A DNA stretch of 64,000 nt. It comes from Frateuria_A sp035944355. GTDB lineage: Bacteria > Pseudomonadota > Gammaproteobacteria > Xanthomonadales > Rhodanobacteraceae. The position numbers were made by a program, and so were the translations under genes. Within the stretch, counting starts at the first letter, position 1; the number at the start of each line of letters is the position of its first letter. This document shows positions 53,268-61,762 of the stretch, in pieces. The stretch covers positions 348,144 to 412,143 of the forward strand of contig NZ_DASZBH010000014.1 in assembly GCF_035944355.1 (NCBI RefSeq). Direction: 5' to 3'. The notes under the pieces were generated by a model, which made no database searches, was not told where the DNA came from, and saw nothing but the letters and a program-made list of their open reading frames with translations.

Positions 53268-54161
53268 TCAGGCGACGGCCGCCAAGGATGCCAGAGCGGC
53301 CAGTGCTTCGTGCAGGCGCGCGCGGTCGGGACCGTCCGCAAGTTCGAGCAACGGCAAGCGCAACTGTGCCGAACCCAGCCGCAGTGCGGGCAACATGGCT
53401 TTCACCGCGATCGGGTTGGGCGCGCAGTTGAGCGCCTGCACCAGCGGATCGAGCCGTTCGTGCGCTCTAGCCGTGGCCTCCCGGTCGCCCGAGGTGGCCG
53501 CGTCGCACAACGCACGGAACGCCTGCGGCACCAGGTTCGCCACCACCGAGACCGTGCCTGCAGCGCCGGCCAGCATGGCCTTGCCTGCCGTGCCGTCGTC
53601 GCCGGACAGGTAGACGAAATCCGCGCGCGCAAGTTCCGCAAGCGCCTGGATGCGCTCGTCGGTGGCGACGGCCTCCTTGATGCCGACGATCGCCGGGTGG
53701 TCGCGCAGCGGCCGCACCGTCTCCGGCAGCAGATCGCAGGCCGTGCGCGTGGGCACGTTGTAGAGCACCACCGGCAGGCCGCCATGTTCGGCTACTTCGA
53801 GGAAATGCCGGCGCAGGCCTTCCTGGGTCGGGCGCACGTAATAGGGCGCGACCACCAGCGCGGCATCGGCGCCGAGCGCCGCGGCGCGGCGGGTCTGCGC
53901 CACGGTGCGCGCCGTGCCCGCTTCGCCGGTGCCGGCGATCACCGGCACGCGGCCGGCCACGCGCTCGACCGCGAAGGCGAGCAGGCGCTCGAATTCGTCG
54001 TGCTCGAGCATGTGCGCCTCGCCGGTGGAGCCGGCCACCACCACCGCCTGCGTGCCACCAGCGAGCTGATGGTCGAGCAGACGGCCGAACGAGGGCAGGT
54101 CGAGCGCGCCGTCGTCGCCGAACGGCGTCGCCAGAGCGCAGATGCTTCCACGAATGTCCAA
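53268..54161 (-). CDS. dapA: 4-hydroxy-tetrahydrodipicolinate synthase
   Basis: 297 residues. The only start near the conserved N-terminus is TTG 54161 (MDIRGSICALATPF), so a TTG start is inferred. Active-site motifs: GSTGEAHML (Thr pair), YNVPTRTACDL (Tyr) and IVGIKEAVATD (Schiff-base Lys). It condenses pyruvate with aspartate semialdehyde in the lysine/diaminopimelate pathway. It is divergent from gcvR and followed by the bamC-like gene; the same grouping occurs in E. coli. Confidence 0.93.
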   Translation of the reverse strand: MDIRGSICALATPFGDDGALDLPSFGRLLDHQLAGGTQAVVVAGSTGEAHMLEHDEFERLLAFAVERVAGRVPVIAGTGEAGTARTVAQTRRAAALGADAALVVAPYYVRPTQEGLRRHFLEVAEHGGLPVVLYNVPTRTACDLLPETVRPLRDHPAIVGIKEAVATDERIQALAELARADFVYLSGDDGTAGKAMLAGAAGTVSVVANLVPQAFRALCDAATSGDREATARAHERLDPLVQALNCAPNPIAVKAMLPALRLGSAQLRLPLLELADGPDRARLHEALAALASLAAVA

Positions 54162-54337
54162 GACGCGATTCCGGCCTGAAGGCAAGCGAAGGATGTTACT
54201 GGCGCCCCGTGCGCAGGGGAAGGGACGCGGCTCCGAACCGGCCGCGCGCACCGGGCGGCCTGCGTGACTTGCCCGGAGCATCCCGGGTAAGCTCAACCGG
54301 TTCCCGCATCGCGGGACTTCCCGAAGGTAGCCTTCCC

Positions 54338-54895
54338 TTGAACCGTTCCTCCGCGCGCGCCGGCACCGACAACCAGTTGTTGATCCACACGCTCACCCCC
54401 GCGTCGCGCGCGCCGCTGCTCACGCTGACCAAGCGCATCGCCGACGCCGGCTGCAGCCTGGCCGATGCGCGCGTCTCGACCATCGGCAACGACACCTCGC
54501 TGGTGATGCTCGCCGCAGGCGCCTGGGACGCGATCGCCAAGCTGGAGACGGCGCTGGCCAAGCTCGGCCGCGACGAGGAACTGCGCCTGTCGCACTACCG
54601 CACCGGCCCGCGCGAACAGAACGGCACGCTGCTGCCCTACCTGGTCGAAGTGGTGGCGGCCGACCGCCCCGGCATCCTGGTGAAGGTGGTGGAGTTCTTC
54701 AGCCGCCACGACATCCGCGTGGAGCAGCTGAGCTCGATGCGCTACCAGGCCATGCAGACCGGCGCACAGATGTTCCAGGCGCAGATCACCATCGGCATCC
54801 CCGCGCAGATTCATCTGGCGACTCTGCGCGACGACTTCCTGGAGCTGTGCGACGGGCTGAACCTCGACGCGATCATGGATCCGGTGAAGTTCTGA
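54338..54895 (+). CDS. gcvR: GcvR-type tandem ACT-domain regulator
   Basis: 185 residues if translation starts at TTG 54338 (MNRSSARAGTDNQLL); the conserved part begins at LLIHTLTP. Two ACT domains: residues ~15-90 (ISNDTSLVML-like IGNDTSLVMLAAG) and ~100-180 (EVVAADRPGILVKVVEFFSRHDIRVEQLSS). GcvR binds glycine and blocks GcvA activation of the glycine cleavage genes in E. coli. No DNA-binding domain is present, in keeping with action through a partner protein. The position next to dapA and bcp matches E. coli. Confidence 0.82.
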   Translation: MNRSSARAGTDNQLLIHTLTPASRAPLLTLTKRIADAGCSLADARVSTIGNDTSLVMLAAGAWDAIAKLETALAKLGRDEELRLSHYRTGPREQNGTLLPYLVEVVAADRPGILVKVVEFFSRHDIRVEQLSSMRYQAMQTGAQMFQAQITIGIPAQIHLATLRDDFLELCDGLNLDAIMDPVKF

Positions 54896-55025
54896 GCATC
54901 GCGCGTCGCGTGCCGGGCGACAAGCCTTTTGCTTGTCACCTGGAGCGCGCTAGTCTTTCCCCGAGGGCCGAGGCGCGCGACGCGCGCTTCGCCAATCGAT
55001 TCCTGATCGACCTCGCGGAGACCCC

Positions 55026-55487
55026 ATGCCCGAACTCGGCAAACCGCTTCCCCACCTGATCGGCACCACCGGCGACGACACCGAACTGGAGCTTTCCGGC
55101 CTCAAGGGCCGCTGGGTGGTGGTGTACTTCTACCCGAAGGACGCCACCCCGGGCTGCACCACCGAGGCGCAGGATTTCCGCGACCTCTACGACGATTTCA
55201 GGAAGCGCAACGCCGAGATCGTCGGCGTCTCGCGCGATTCGGTGAACTCGCACGCCAGCTTCGCCGACAAGCAGGCCCTGCCCTTCCCGCTGATCGCCGA
55301 CACCGACGAGGCCTGGTGCAAGGCCTTCGACGTGATCCACGAGAAGGTGCTCTACGGCAAGAAGCACATGGGCATCGTGCGCAGCACCTTCCTGATCGAT
55401 CCCAAGGGCCATCTCGCGCAGGAGTGGCGCGGCGTGAAAGTCCCGGGCCATGCCCAGGCCGTACTGGACGCCATCCCCGCCAAGTGA
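55026..55487 (+). CDS. bcp: Thioredoxin-dependent peroxiredoxin Bcp/PrxQ
   Basis: 153 residues. Peroxidatic Cys44 in YPKDATPGCTTEAQDF. The resolving Cys five residues later, seen in E. coli Bcp, is absent (Asp-Phe region instead); the only other Cys is Cys98 in TDEAWCKAF. The enzyme may therefore be a 1-Cys type or use Cys98. It reduces hydroperoxides with thioredoxin. It lies 130 bases after gcvR and is followed by a terminator. Confidence 0.93.
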   Translation: MPELGKPLPHLIGTTGDDTELELSGLKGRWVVVYFYPKDATPGCTTEAQDFRDLYDDFRKRNAEIVGVSRDSVNSHASFADKQALPFPLIADTDEAWCKAFDVIHEKVLYGKKHMGIVRSTFLIDPKGHLAQEWRGVKVPGHAQAVLDAIPAK

Positions 55488-55542
55488 AGCCCTCCGGCGC
55501 ATCCGAGCATTCCCTTCGCATGGCGTGCAGCCATGCCCTCCG

Positions 55543-55577
55543 GCGGCCCACGACCTTACGGTCGGGGCCGCTTTTCG
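55543..55577 (+). terminator. Terminator between bcp and phoH
   Basis: GCGGCCC..GACC-TTAC-GGTC.GGGCCGC with small bulges, followed by TTTTCG, 56 bases past the bcp stop. Confidence 0.75.
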
Positions 55578-55607
55578 TTTGTCCGACCCAAGCGAGGCCT
55601 CTTCCGC

Positions 55608-56990
55608 ATGACCGGAAGCAAGCGTATCTACGCGCTCGACACCAATGTGCTGCTGCATGACCCGACTTCGCTGTTCCGTTTCGAGGAACACGACGTCTTC
55701 ATCCCGATGACCGTGCTGGAGGAACTGGACGAGAAGAAGAAAGGCGGTTCGGAGGTCTCGCGCAACGGCCGTCAGGTCAGCCGTTTCCTCAACGAACTGA
55801 TCGAGCGCGGCAACGGCCACGGCATCAGCAACGGGCTGGAGCTGTCCAACCCCAAGGGCGTCAACCTCAAGCGCGGCGGCGCGGTGGGCCGCCTGTACTT
55901 CCAGCAGCGCACCACGGCCAACGGGCACAGCAAGGCGGACAACCTGATCCTCGCGGCGGTGATCGAGCTGCGCGACCAGAATCCCGACCGCGCGGTGATC
56001 CTGGTCACCAAGGACATCAACCTGCGCATCAAGGCCAAGATCTACGGCATCGATGCGGAGGACTACGAGAACGACCGCGCACTGGACGATTTCGCGCTGC
56101 TCTACACCGGTTCGACCGAGCTGTCCGAGAACTTCTGGGACCGCCATCCGGAAGTGCAGTCCTGGACCGAGCGGGGCCGCACCTTCTACAAGCTCGAACG
56201 CCATGAAGACGAGGACTGGCATCCCAACCAGTGCCTGTTCCTGCCCGGCGACAACAGCGTCGAGCTGCGCGTGCTGCACCTGGACGAGCGGCAGACGACG
56301 CTGGTGCTGCTGGACGACCACAGCCATCCCAACCACAGCGTGTGGGGCATTGCCGCGCGCAACCGCGAACAGAACTTCGCGCTCAACGTGCTGATGGATC
56401 CGGACGTGGATTTCGTCACCCTGCTCGGCACCGCCGGCACCGGCAAGACGCTGCTCGCGCTCGCCGCGGGCCTGGCGCAGGTGATGGACCAGCAGCGCTA
56501 CCGCGAGATCATCATGACCCGCGCCACGGTCTCGGTCGGCGAGGACATCGGCTTCCTGCCCGGCACCGAGGAGGAAAAGATGACGCCGTGGATGGGCGCG
56601 CTCACCGACAATCTGGAGGTGCTCGCCAATCCCGAGGAAGGCGGCTCGTGGGGGCGCCAGGCCACCAACGATCTGCTCGCCTCGCGCATCAAGATCCGCT
56701 CGCTCAACTTCATGCGCGGGCGCACCTTCCTCAGCCGCTACCTGATCATCGACGAGGCGCAGAACCTCACGCCCAAGCAGATGAAGACGCTGATCACCCG
56801 CGCCGGCCCCGGCACCAAGATCGTCTGCCTGGGCAACGTGGAGCAGATCGACACGCCCTACCTCACCGAGACGACCTCCGGCCTCACCTACGCGGTAGAC
56901 CGCTTCAAGGATTGGGAGCATTCGGCGCACATCACGTTGCGCCGCGGCGAGCGTTCGCGGCTGGCCGACTTCGCCTCCGAGGCACTCTGA
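55608..56990 (+). CDS. PIN-PhoH family ATPase/ribonuclease
   Basis: 460 residues. Residues ~5-140 form a PIN nuclease domain (YALDTNVLLHDP, VLEELDEKKKG, ADNLILAAV, ILVTKDINLRIKA with acidic residues for Mg2+). Residues ~250-450 form a PhoH ATPase (Walker A LLGTAGTGKTLLAL near residue 275, Walker B RYLIIDEAQNLTPKQ). This PhoH2-like architecture is thought to couple RNA unwinding to cleavage. Target unknown. A terminator separates it from bcp, so it has its own promoter; none is clear by eye. Confidence 0.9.
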   Translation: MTGSKRIYALDTNVLLHDPTSLFRFEEHDVFIPMTVLEELDEKKKGGSEVSRNGRQVSRFLNELIERGNGHGISNGLELSNPKGVNLKRGGAVGRLYFQQRTTANGHSKADNLILAAVIELRDQNPDRAVILVTKDINLRIKAKIYGIDAEDYENDRALDDFALLYTGSTELSENFWDRHPEVQSWTERGRTFYKLERHEDEDWHPNQCLFLPGDNSVELRVLHLDERQTTLVLLDDHSHPNHSVWGIAARNREQNFALNVLMDPDVDFVTLLGTAGTGKTLLALAAGLAQVMDQQRYREIIMTRATVSVGEDIGFLPGTEEEKMTPWMGALTDNLEVLANPEEGGSWGRQATNDLLASRIKIRSLNFMRGRTFLSRYLIIDEAQNLTPKQMKTLITRAGPGTKIVCLGNVEQIDTPYLTETTSGLTYAVDRFKDWEHSAHITLRRGERSRLADFASEAL

Positions 56991-57231
56991 GGCCACCGTG
57001 GGCGGGCCGCCAGCGGCCCGCCCCGGGTCTCGAATCGACGATCCCGCGGGTGGCCTATCCGCCGCCCGCGCCTACCGGCGGCGTGGGCCCGCCGCCGCGC
57101 CTGCCGCACTGCCGCAAGCCGCACCACAGACACCCGCCTGCCTGTTCACGCCAATTGCGCGCCGCCTGGGGGATAAACCGGACCCCTTGCGGCGCGACTC
57201 TCATGCCGCAGCGCAACAAATACGCTAGAGT

Positions 57232-57846
57232 ATGGACATGAGCATCCAGCCCGTCGTCGACTTCGCCACGCCCATCCGCAATGCGGCGCTCCCGCCACCG
57301 AGCCATCGTCGCTTCGCCCGCGACGAAGCCGCGCCGCCCGCCGGCGAGCCGGTGACCACCCGCGACGGACGCGCGCTGCGCCTGCGCCCGATCGAGCCAA
57401 GTGACGCCGAAGCCCTGCGCCGCTGCTTCAAACGCCTGCCCGCGCAGGACATCCGCCGCCGTTTCATGCACATGCTCACCGAGTTGCCCGAGCCGATGGC
57501 GCAGCGTCTGTGCCGCCTGGATCCGGCGACCGAGGTGGCCTACGTGCTGGTCGACGACACGGTGACGCCCGCCGAGGTGCGCGGCGTGGGCCGGATCTTC
57601 ATCGACGAATCGAGCGACAGCGCCGAATTCTCCGTGCTGGTCGAACGCGACTGGGCGCGCGTCGGCCTGGGCGCCTTGCTCATGCACCGTCTGGTCGATG
57701 CCTGCCGCCAGCGCGGCCTCGCCGAACTCTGGGGCTACGTGCTGGTGGAGAACCGCCCGATGCTTCGCCTGTGCAGCGAGCTGGGTTTCACCTCGCGCAT
57801 GATTCCGGACGAGCCCGGGACGGCGCAGATCACCTTGCGGCTCTGA
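57232..57846 (+). CDS. GNAT acetyltransferase (Pat/YfiQ C-terminal-domain-like)
   Basis: 204 residues; ATG 57238 is an alternative start two codons in. A disordered N-terminal ~45 residues precede a GNAT domain: LRLRPIEPSDAEALRRCFKRLPAQDIRRRF, SAEFSVLVERDWARVGLGALLMHRLVDACRQRGL (acetyl-CoA loop R-x-G-L-G) and the end LCSELGFTSR. The sequence resembles the acetyltransferase part of the protein lysine acetyltransferase Pat but lacks its acyl-CoA-synthetase-like domain. Substrate unknown. It lies alone between phoH and mfd. Confidence 0.82.
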   Translation: MDMSIQPVVDFATPIRNAALPPPSHRRFARDEAAPPAGEPVTTRDGRALRLRPIEPSDAEALRRCFKRLPAQDIRRRFMHMLTELPEPMAQRLCRLDPATEVAYVLVDDTVTPAEVRGVGRIFIDESSDSAEFSVLVERDWARVGLGALLMHRLVDACRQRGLAELWGYVLVENRPMLRLCSELGFTSRMIPDEPGTAQITLRL

Positions 57847-58053
57847 CCCGAGCGGCGGGCCGAGACGAAGGCGGCCCATCCGCCCTGCCGGGCATCCATC
57901 GAGCTTCCGCGCGACGCCCATCGGCTCTTCCCTCGCTTGCGGCGGAAGGTGCACGGGAGGGGCGGATGGGCGCGGTCTCCCGCCCTCGCTTATCGCACGC
58001 GCTAAACTCCCCCGTTTCACCGCCGCGGCATCCCCCGCGCGACGTGCGTGCCC

Positions 58054-61000
58054 ATGCCCCGAGTCCCCCACCCGCCCCTGCCCACCAGCCCCAGGCAACG
58101 CCGCTTCTGGACGCCGCCGCACGGCTCCTCGCGCGCCCTGCTGATCGCCGAAGCGGCCCGCGACCACGCCGGCCTGTTGGTGGCGGTCACGCGCGACACC
58201 CAGCGCGCCTCGGCACTGGAAGACGAGCTGCGCCTGTTCGCCGGCGATCTTCCGGTGCTGCATTTCCCGGACTGGGAAACGCTGCCCTACGACATCTTCA
58301 GCCCGCATCCGGAGATCGTCTCCCAGCGCATCGCCACGCTCTATCGGCTGCCGTCGGTGCAGCGCGGCGTGCTGGTGGTGCCGGTGGCGACGCTGATGCA
58401 GCGCATCGCGCCGCGCTCGCACATCACCGGCTCCGGGCTGGTGCTGGCCAAGGGCCAGAAGCTGGACCTGGCCGCCGAGCAGCGCCGGCTGGAAGCGGCC
58501 GGCTACCGCCACGTGCCGCAGGTGGCCGAGCCGGGCGACTACGCCGTGCGCGGCGCGCTGATCGACATCTTCCCGATGGGCACGGCCGAGCCCTACCGCA
58601 TCGAGCTGTTCGACGATGAGGTGGACTCGATCCGCAGTTTCGATCCGGAGACCCAGCGCTCGCAGCAGCCGGTGGACAAGGTCGAACTGCTGCCTGCGCG
58701 CGAGTTCCCGCTCACCGAGGACGCCGCCCGGGACTTCCGCAACAACCTGCGCGAGCGCTTCCCGATCGACGTCCGCCGCTGCCCGCTCTACCAGGACATG
58801 AAGGAAGGTGTGACCCCCGGCGGCATCGAGTACTACCTGCCGCTGTTTTTCCCTGTGAAAAGTCCGCACCTGGATGTGCGGGGTGTTGCGGAGGATCCGC
58901 GTACAGGCACCGCCACGCTGTTCGACTACCTGGGCGACGGCGCGCTGTTCGTGCTGGGCGAAGGCGCCGGCGAGGCGTCCGAGGCCTTCTGGGCGAACAC
59001 CGCCGAGCGCTACGAACAGCGCGCGCACGATATCGAACGCCCGGTGCTGCCGCCGGCCGAGATCTATCTTTCGCCCGAGCAGCTGCGCGAGCAGCTGAAC
59101 AAGCGCTTGCGCGTGGAAGTGGTGCCTGCGGGACACGAACACGCCGTCGACTCCGGCACCCTGCCCGCGCCCGAGCTGCCGCTCAACCGCAAGGGCGAGG
59201 AACCGGGCACCTCGCTGCGGCATTTCCTGGGGAGCTACCCCGGCCGCGTGCTGATCGCCGCCGATTCGGCGGGCCGGCGCGAAGCGCTGTCCGAGACGCT
59301 CGCCGCCGCCGGGCTCAGGCCGCAGAACGTCGACGGCTGGTCCGCCTTCCTCGGCGACCATCAAGGTGCCGCAGAACCTGCTCCCTCTCCCCCGGCCCCG
59401 CCGGGGGAGAGGGCTGGGGAGAGGGGGGCTCCGGTCTCGCCTGGAACCAAAAGCCTCCCCCTCACCCCAACCCTCTCCCCCGGCGTTGCCGGGGGAGAGG
59501 GAGCAACATTGCGCTTCGCCATCACCGTCGCGCCGCTGGAACAGGGCTTTGCCCTCAAGCAACCGGCGCTCACCGTGCTCACCGAGCGCGAGCTCTACGG
59601 CGAGCGCGTGCGCACCGAGCGCAAGCGCCGCCGCGGCGCCGCGCGCGATCCGGACGCGATCATCCGCGACCTCACCGAGCTCTCGGTCGGCGCGCCGATC
59701 GTGCACGTCGACCACGGCGTGGGCCGCTACCAGGGCCTGGTGTCGATGGAGCTCGGCGGCATGCAAGGCGAGTTCCTGGTCATCGAATACGCCAAGGGCG
59801 ACAAGCTCTACGTGCCGGTGGCGCAATTGGGCCTGGTCAGCCGCTACTCCGGCACCGCGCCGGAACTCGCGCCGCTGCATTCGCTCGGCGGCGACGCCTG
59901 GGAGCGCGCGCGCAAGAAGGCCGCCGAGAAGGTGCGCGACGTGGCTGCCGAACTGCTCGCCATCTACGCCCAGCGCGAGGCGCGCGGCGGCGAGTCGATC
60001 AGCATCGACCGCGGCATGGTGGAGGAATTCGGCGCCAGCTTCCCGTTCGAGGAAACGCCCGACCAGAGCCAGGCCATCGACGCGGTGCTCCAGGACCTGG
60101 CCGCGCCGCGCGCCATGGACCGCGTGATCTGCGGCGACGTGGGCTTCGGCAAGACCGAGGTCGCCCTGCGCGCCGCCTTCGCCGCCGCCACCGCGGGCAA
60201 GCAGGTGGCGGTGCTGGTGCCGACCACGCTCCTAGCGCAACAGCATTATCGAAACTTCGCCGACCGCTTCGCCGACTGGCCGGTGAAGGTGGACGTGCTC
60301 TCGCGCTTCAAGTCCACCAAAGAGGTGAACGAAGCGCTCAAGCGCCTGGCCGATGGGCAGATCGACGTGATCGTCGGCACCCACAAGCTGCTGCAGTCGG
60401 ACATCAAGTTCAAGAACCTCGGCCTGGTCGTGGTCGACGAGGAGCAGCGCTTCGGCGTGCGCCAGAAGGAGCAACTGAAGAAGCTGCGCGCCGAGGTGGA
60501 CCTGCTGACCATGACCGCCACGCCGATCCCGCGCACGCTCAACATGGCGATGGCCGGCCTGCGCGACCTCTCGCTGATCACCACCCCGCCCGCGCACCGC
60601 ATGGCGGTGCGCACCTTCATCAGCGCGTGGGATCCGGCGACCATCCGCGAAGCGTTCCAGCGCGAGCTTTCGCGCGGCGGCCAGGTGTACTTCCTGCACA
60701 ACGAGGTCGACTCGATCGAGCGCACCGCGCGCGAGCTGGAGGAACTCATCCCCGAGGCGCGCATCGGCATCGCCCACGGCCAGATGCCCGAGCGCGAACT
60801 CGAACGCGTGATGGCCGACTTCCATCGCCAGCGCTTCAACGTGCTGGTGTGCACGACGATCATCGAAACCGGCATCGATATTCCCACGGCCAACACCATC
60901 ATCATCGACCGCGCCGACCGCTTCGGCCTGGCCCAGCTGCACCAGTTGCGCGGCCGCGTCGGCCGTTCGCACCACCGCGCCTACGCCTACCTGATCGTGC

Positions 61001-61698
61001 CCGACCGCAAGGCGATCACCGCCGATGCCGAGAAACGTCTGGAAGCGCTGGCCTCGCTGGAGGAACTGGGCGCCGGCTTCACCCTGGCCACGCACGACCT
61101 GGAAATCCGCGGCGCCGGCGAGCTGCTGGGCGAGGAGCAGTCCGGCCAGATCCAGGAGATCGGCTTCGGCCTCTACACCGAGCTGCTCGACCGCGCCGTA
61201 CGCGCCCTGAAGAGCGGCAAGGTCCCCGACTTCGACCTGTCTTCCGAGCACGAGACCGAGGTCGAGCTGCACCTGCCCGCGCTGATCCCGGACGACTACC
61301 TGCCCGACGTGCACACCCGCCTGACCCTCTACAAGCGCATCGCCAGCGCGAGGAACGAGGACCAGCTGCGCGACCTGCAGGTGGAGATGATCGACCGCTT
61401 CGGCCTGCTGCCCGAGCCGACCAAGACCTTGTTCGCCCTGTCCAGCCTGAAGTTGATGGCCACGCCGCTGGGCATACGCAAGCTCGACCTGGGCGCCAGC
61501 GGCGGCCGCATCACCTTCCGCGACAAGCCCGACATCGACCCGATGGCGCTCATCCGCCTGATCCAGGGCCAGCCGCGCGTCTACAAGCTGGACGGCCAGG
61601 ACAAGCTCAAGATCGCCCTCGACCTCCCTGGCGCCACCGAGCGCATCCGCGCCGCGCAGGAAGTGCTGGTACAGCTCGGCGCCCGCCGCCCCGCTTGA
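58054..61698 (+). CDS. mfd: Transcription-repair coupling factor
   Basis: 1214 residues from ATG 58054. UvrB-homology region near the start (DWETLPYDIFSPHPEIVSQR, DYAVRGALIDIFPMG), RNA-polymerase-interacting domain around residue 550 (IVHVDHGVGRYQGLVSMEL), SF2 translocase with Walker A CGDVGFGKTEVALRA near 695 and VVVDEEQRFGVRQKEQLK near 795, TRG motif region, and the C-terminal D7 domain. It removes stalled RNA polymerase and recruits UvrA. It is longer than E. coli Mfd (1148), largely because about 40 residues at ~442-484 are encoded by an in-frame pair of REP-like repeats in the linker before the interaction domain. All catalytic motifs are intact. Confidence 0.96.
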   Translation: MPRVPHPPLPTSPRQRRFWTPPHGSSRALLIAEAARDHAGLLVAVTRDTQRASALEDELRLFAGDLPVLHFPDWETLPYDIFSPHPEIVSQRIATLYRLPSVQRGVLVVPVATLMQRIAPRSHITGSGLVLAKGQKLDLAAEQRRLEAAGYRHVPQVAEPGDYAVRGALIDIFPMGTAEPYRIELFDDEVDSIRSFDPETQRSQQPVDKVELLPAREFPLTEDAARDFRNNLRERFPIDVRRCPLYQDMKEGVTPGGIEYYLPLFFPVKSPHLDVRGVAEDPRTGTATLFDYLGDGALFVLGEGAGEASEAFWANTAERYEQRAHDIERPVLPPAEIYLSPEQLREQLNKRLRVEVVPAGHEHAVDSGTLPAPELPLNRKGEEPGTSLRHFLGSYPGRVLIAADSAGRREALSETLAAAGLRPQNVDGWSAFLGDHQGAAEPAPSPPAPPGERAGERGAPVSPGTKSLPLTPTLSPGVAGGEGATLRFAITVAPLEQGFALKQPALTVLTERELYGERVRTERKRRRGAARDPDAIIRDLTELSVGAPIVHVDHGVGRYQGLVSMELGGMQGEFLVIEYAKGDKLYVPVAQLGLVSRYSGTAPELAPLHSLGGDAWERARKKAAEKVRDVAAELLAIYAQREARGGESISIDRGMVEEFGASFPFEETPDQSQAIDAVLQDLAAPRAMDRVICGDVGFGKTEVALRAAFAAATAGKQVAVLVPTTLLAQQHYRNFADRFADWPVKVDVLSRFKSTKEVNEALKRLADGQIDVIVGTHKLLQSDIKFKNLGLVVVDEEQRFGVRQKEQLKKLRAEVDLLTMTATPIPRTLNMAMAGLRDLSLITTPPAHRMAVRTFISAWDPATIREAFQRELSRGGQVYFLHNEVDSIERTARELEELIPEARIGIAHGQMPERELERVMADFHRQRFNVLVCTTIIETGIDIPTANTIIIDRADRFGLAQLHQLRGRVGRSHHRAYAYLIVPDRKAITADAEKRLEALASLEELGAGFTLATHDLEIRGAGELLGEEQSGQIQEIGFGLYTELLDRAVRALKSGKVPDFDLSSEHETEVELHLPALIPDDYLPDVHTRLTLYKRIASARNEDQLRDLQVEMIDRFGLLPEPTKTLFALSSLKLMATPLGIRKLDLGASGGRITFRDKPDIDPMALIRLIQGQPRVYKLDGQDKLKIALDLPGATERIRAAQEVLVQLGARRPA
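59378..59428. repeat. REP-like palindrome 1, inside mfd
   Basis: CCCTCTCCCCCGGC-CCC-GCCGGGGGAGAGGG (14-bp perfect stem, 59383-59413) with a GCTGGGGAGAGGGG tail. It is in the open frame of mfd. The same unit occurs inverted at 59456-59506. Confidence 0.85.
59456..59506. repeat. REP-like palindrome 2, inverted, inside mfd
   Basis: CCCTCTCCCCCGGC-GTT-GCCGGGGGAGAGGG (59471-59501) preceded by CCCCCTCACCCCAA. Its reverse complement lines up with palindrome 1 over about 50 bases. The peptide it encodes (PLTPTLSPGVAGGEG) is a well-known product of such repeats when they fall in genes. Confidence 0.85.
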
Positions 61699-61704
61699 TC
61701 ACGC

Positions 61705-61746
61705 CCTGCTCCCTCTCCCCTACGGAGAGAGGGCCGAGGGAGGGGC
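61705..61746. repeat. REP-like repeat 3, after mfd
   Basis: CCTGCTCCCTCTCCCC-TAC-GGAGAGAGGG with a GAGGGAGGGGC tail, in the same orientation as palindrome 1 but with a shorter stem. It starts 7 bases after the mfd stop and ends 17 bases before the integrase stop, so it fills the gap between convergent genes and may also end transcription. Confidence 0.75.
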
Positions 61747-61762
61747 AGCGCTCGGGAGGCTC

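Noticed and set aside
54936..56996. Long minus-strand open frame opposite bcp and phoH
   Set aside because: Shadow of two recognised genes; composition typical of antisense frames in GC-rich DNA.
59378..59506. Possible insertion-sequence terminal inverted repeats within mfd
   Set aside because: Only 27 bases lie between the two units and no transposase; the palindromic units match a REP-like doublet better.
57055..59880. Long minus-strand open frame opposite the GNAT gene and mfd
   Set aside because: Antisense to a clearly coding gene with full Mfd motifs; no recognisable domain on the minus strand.
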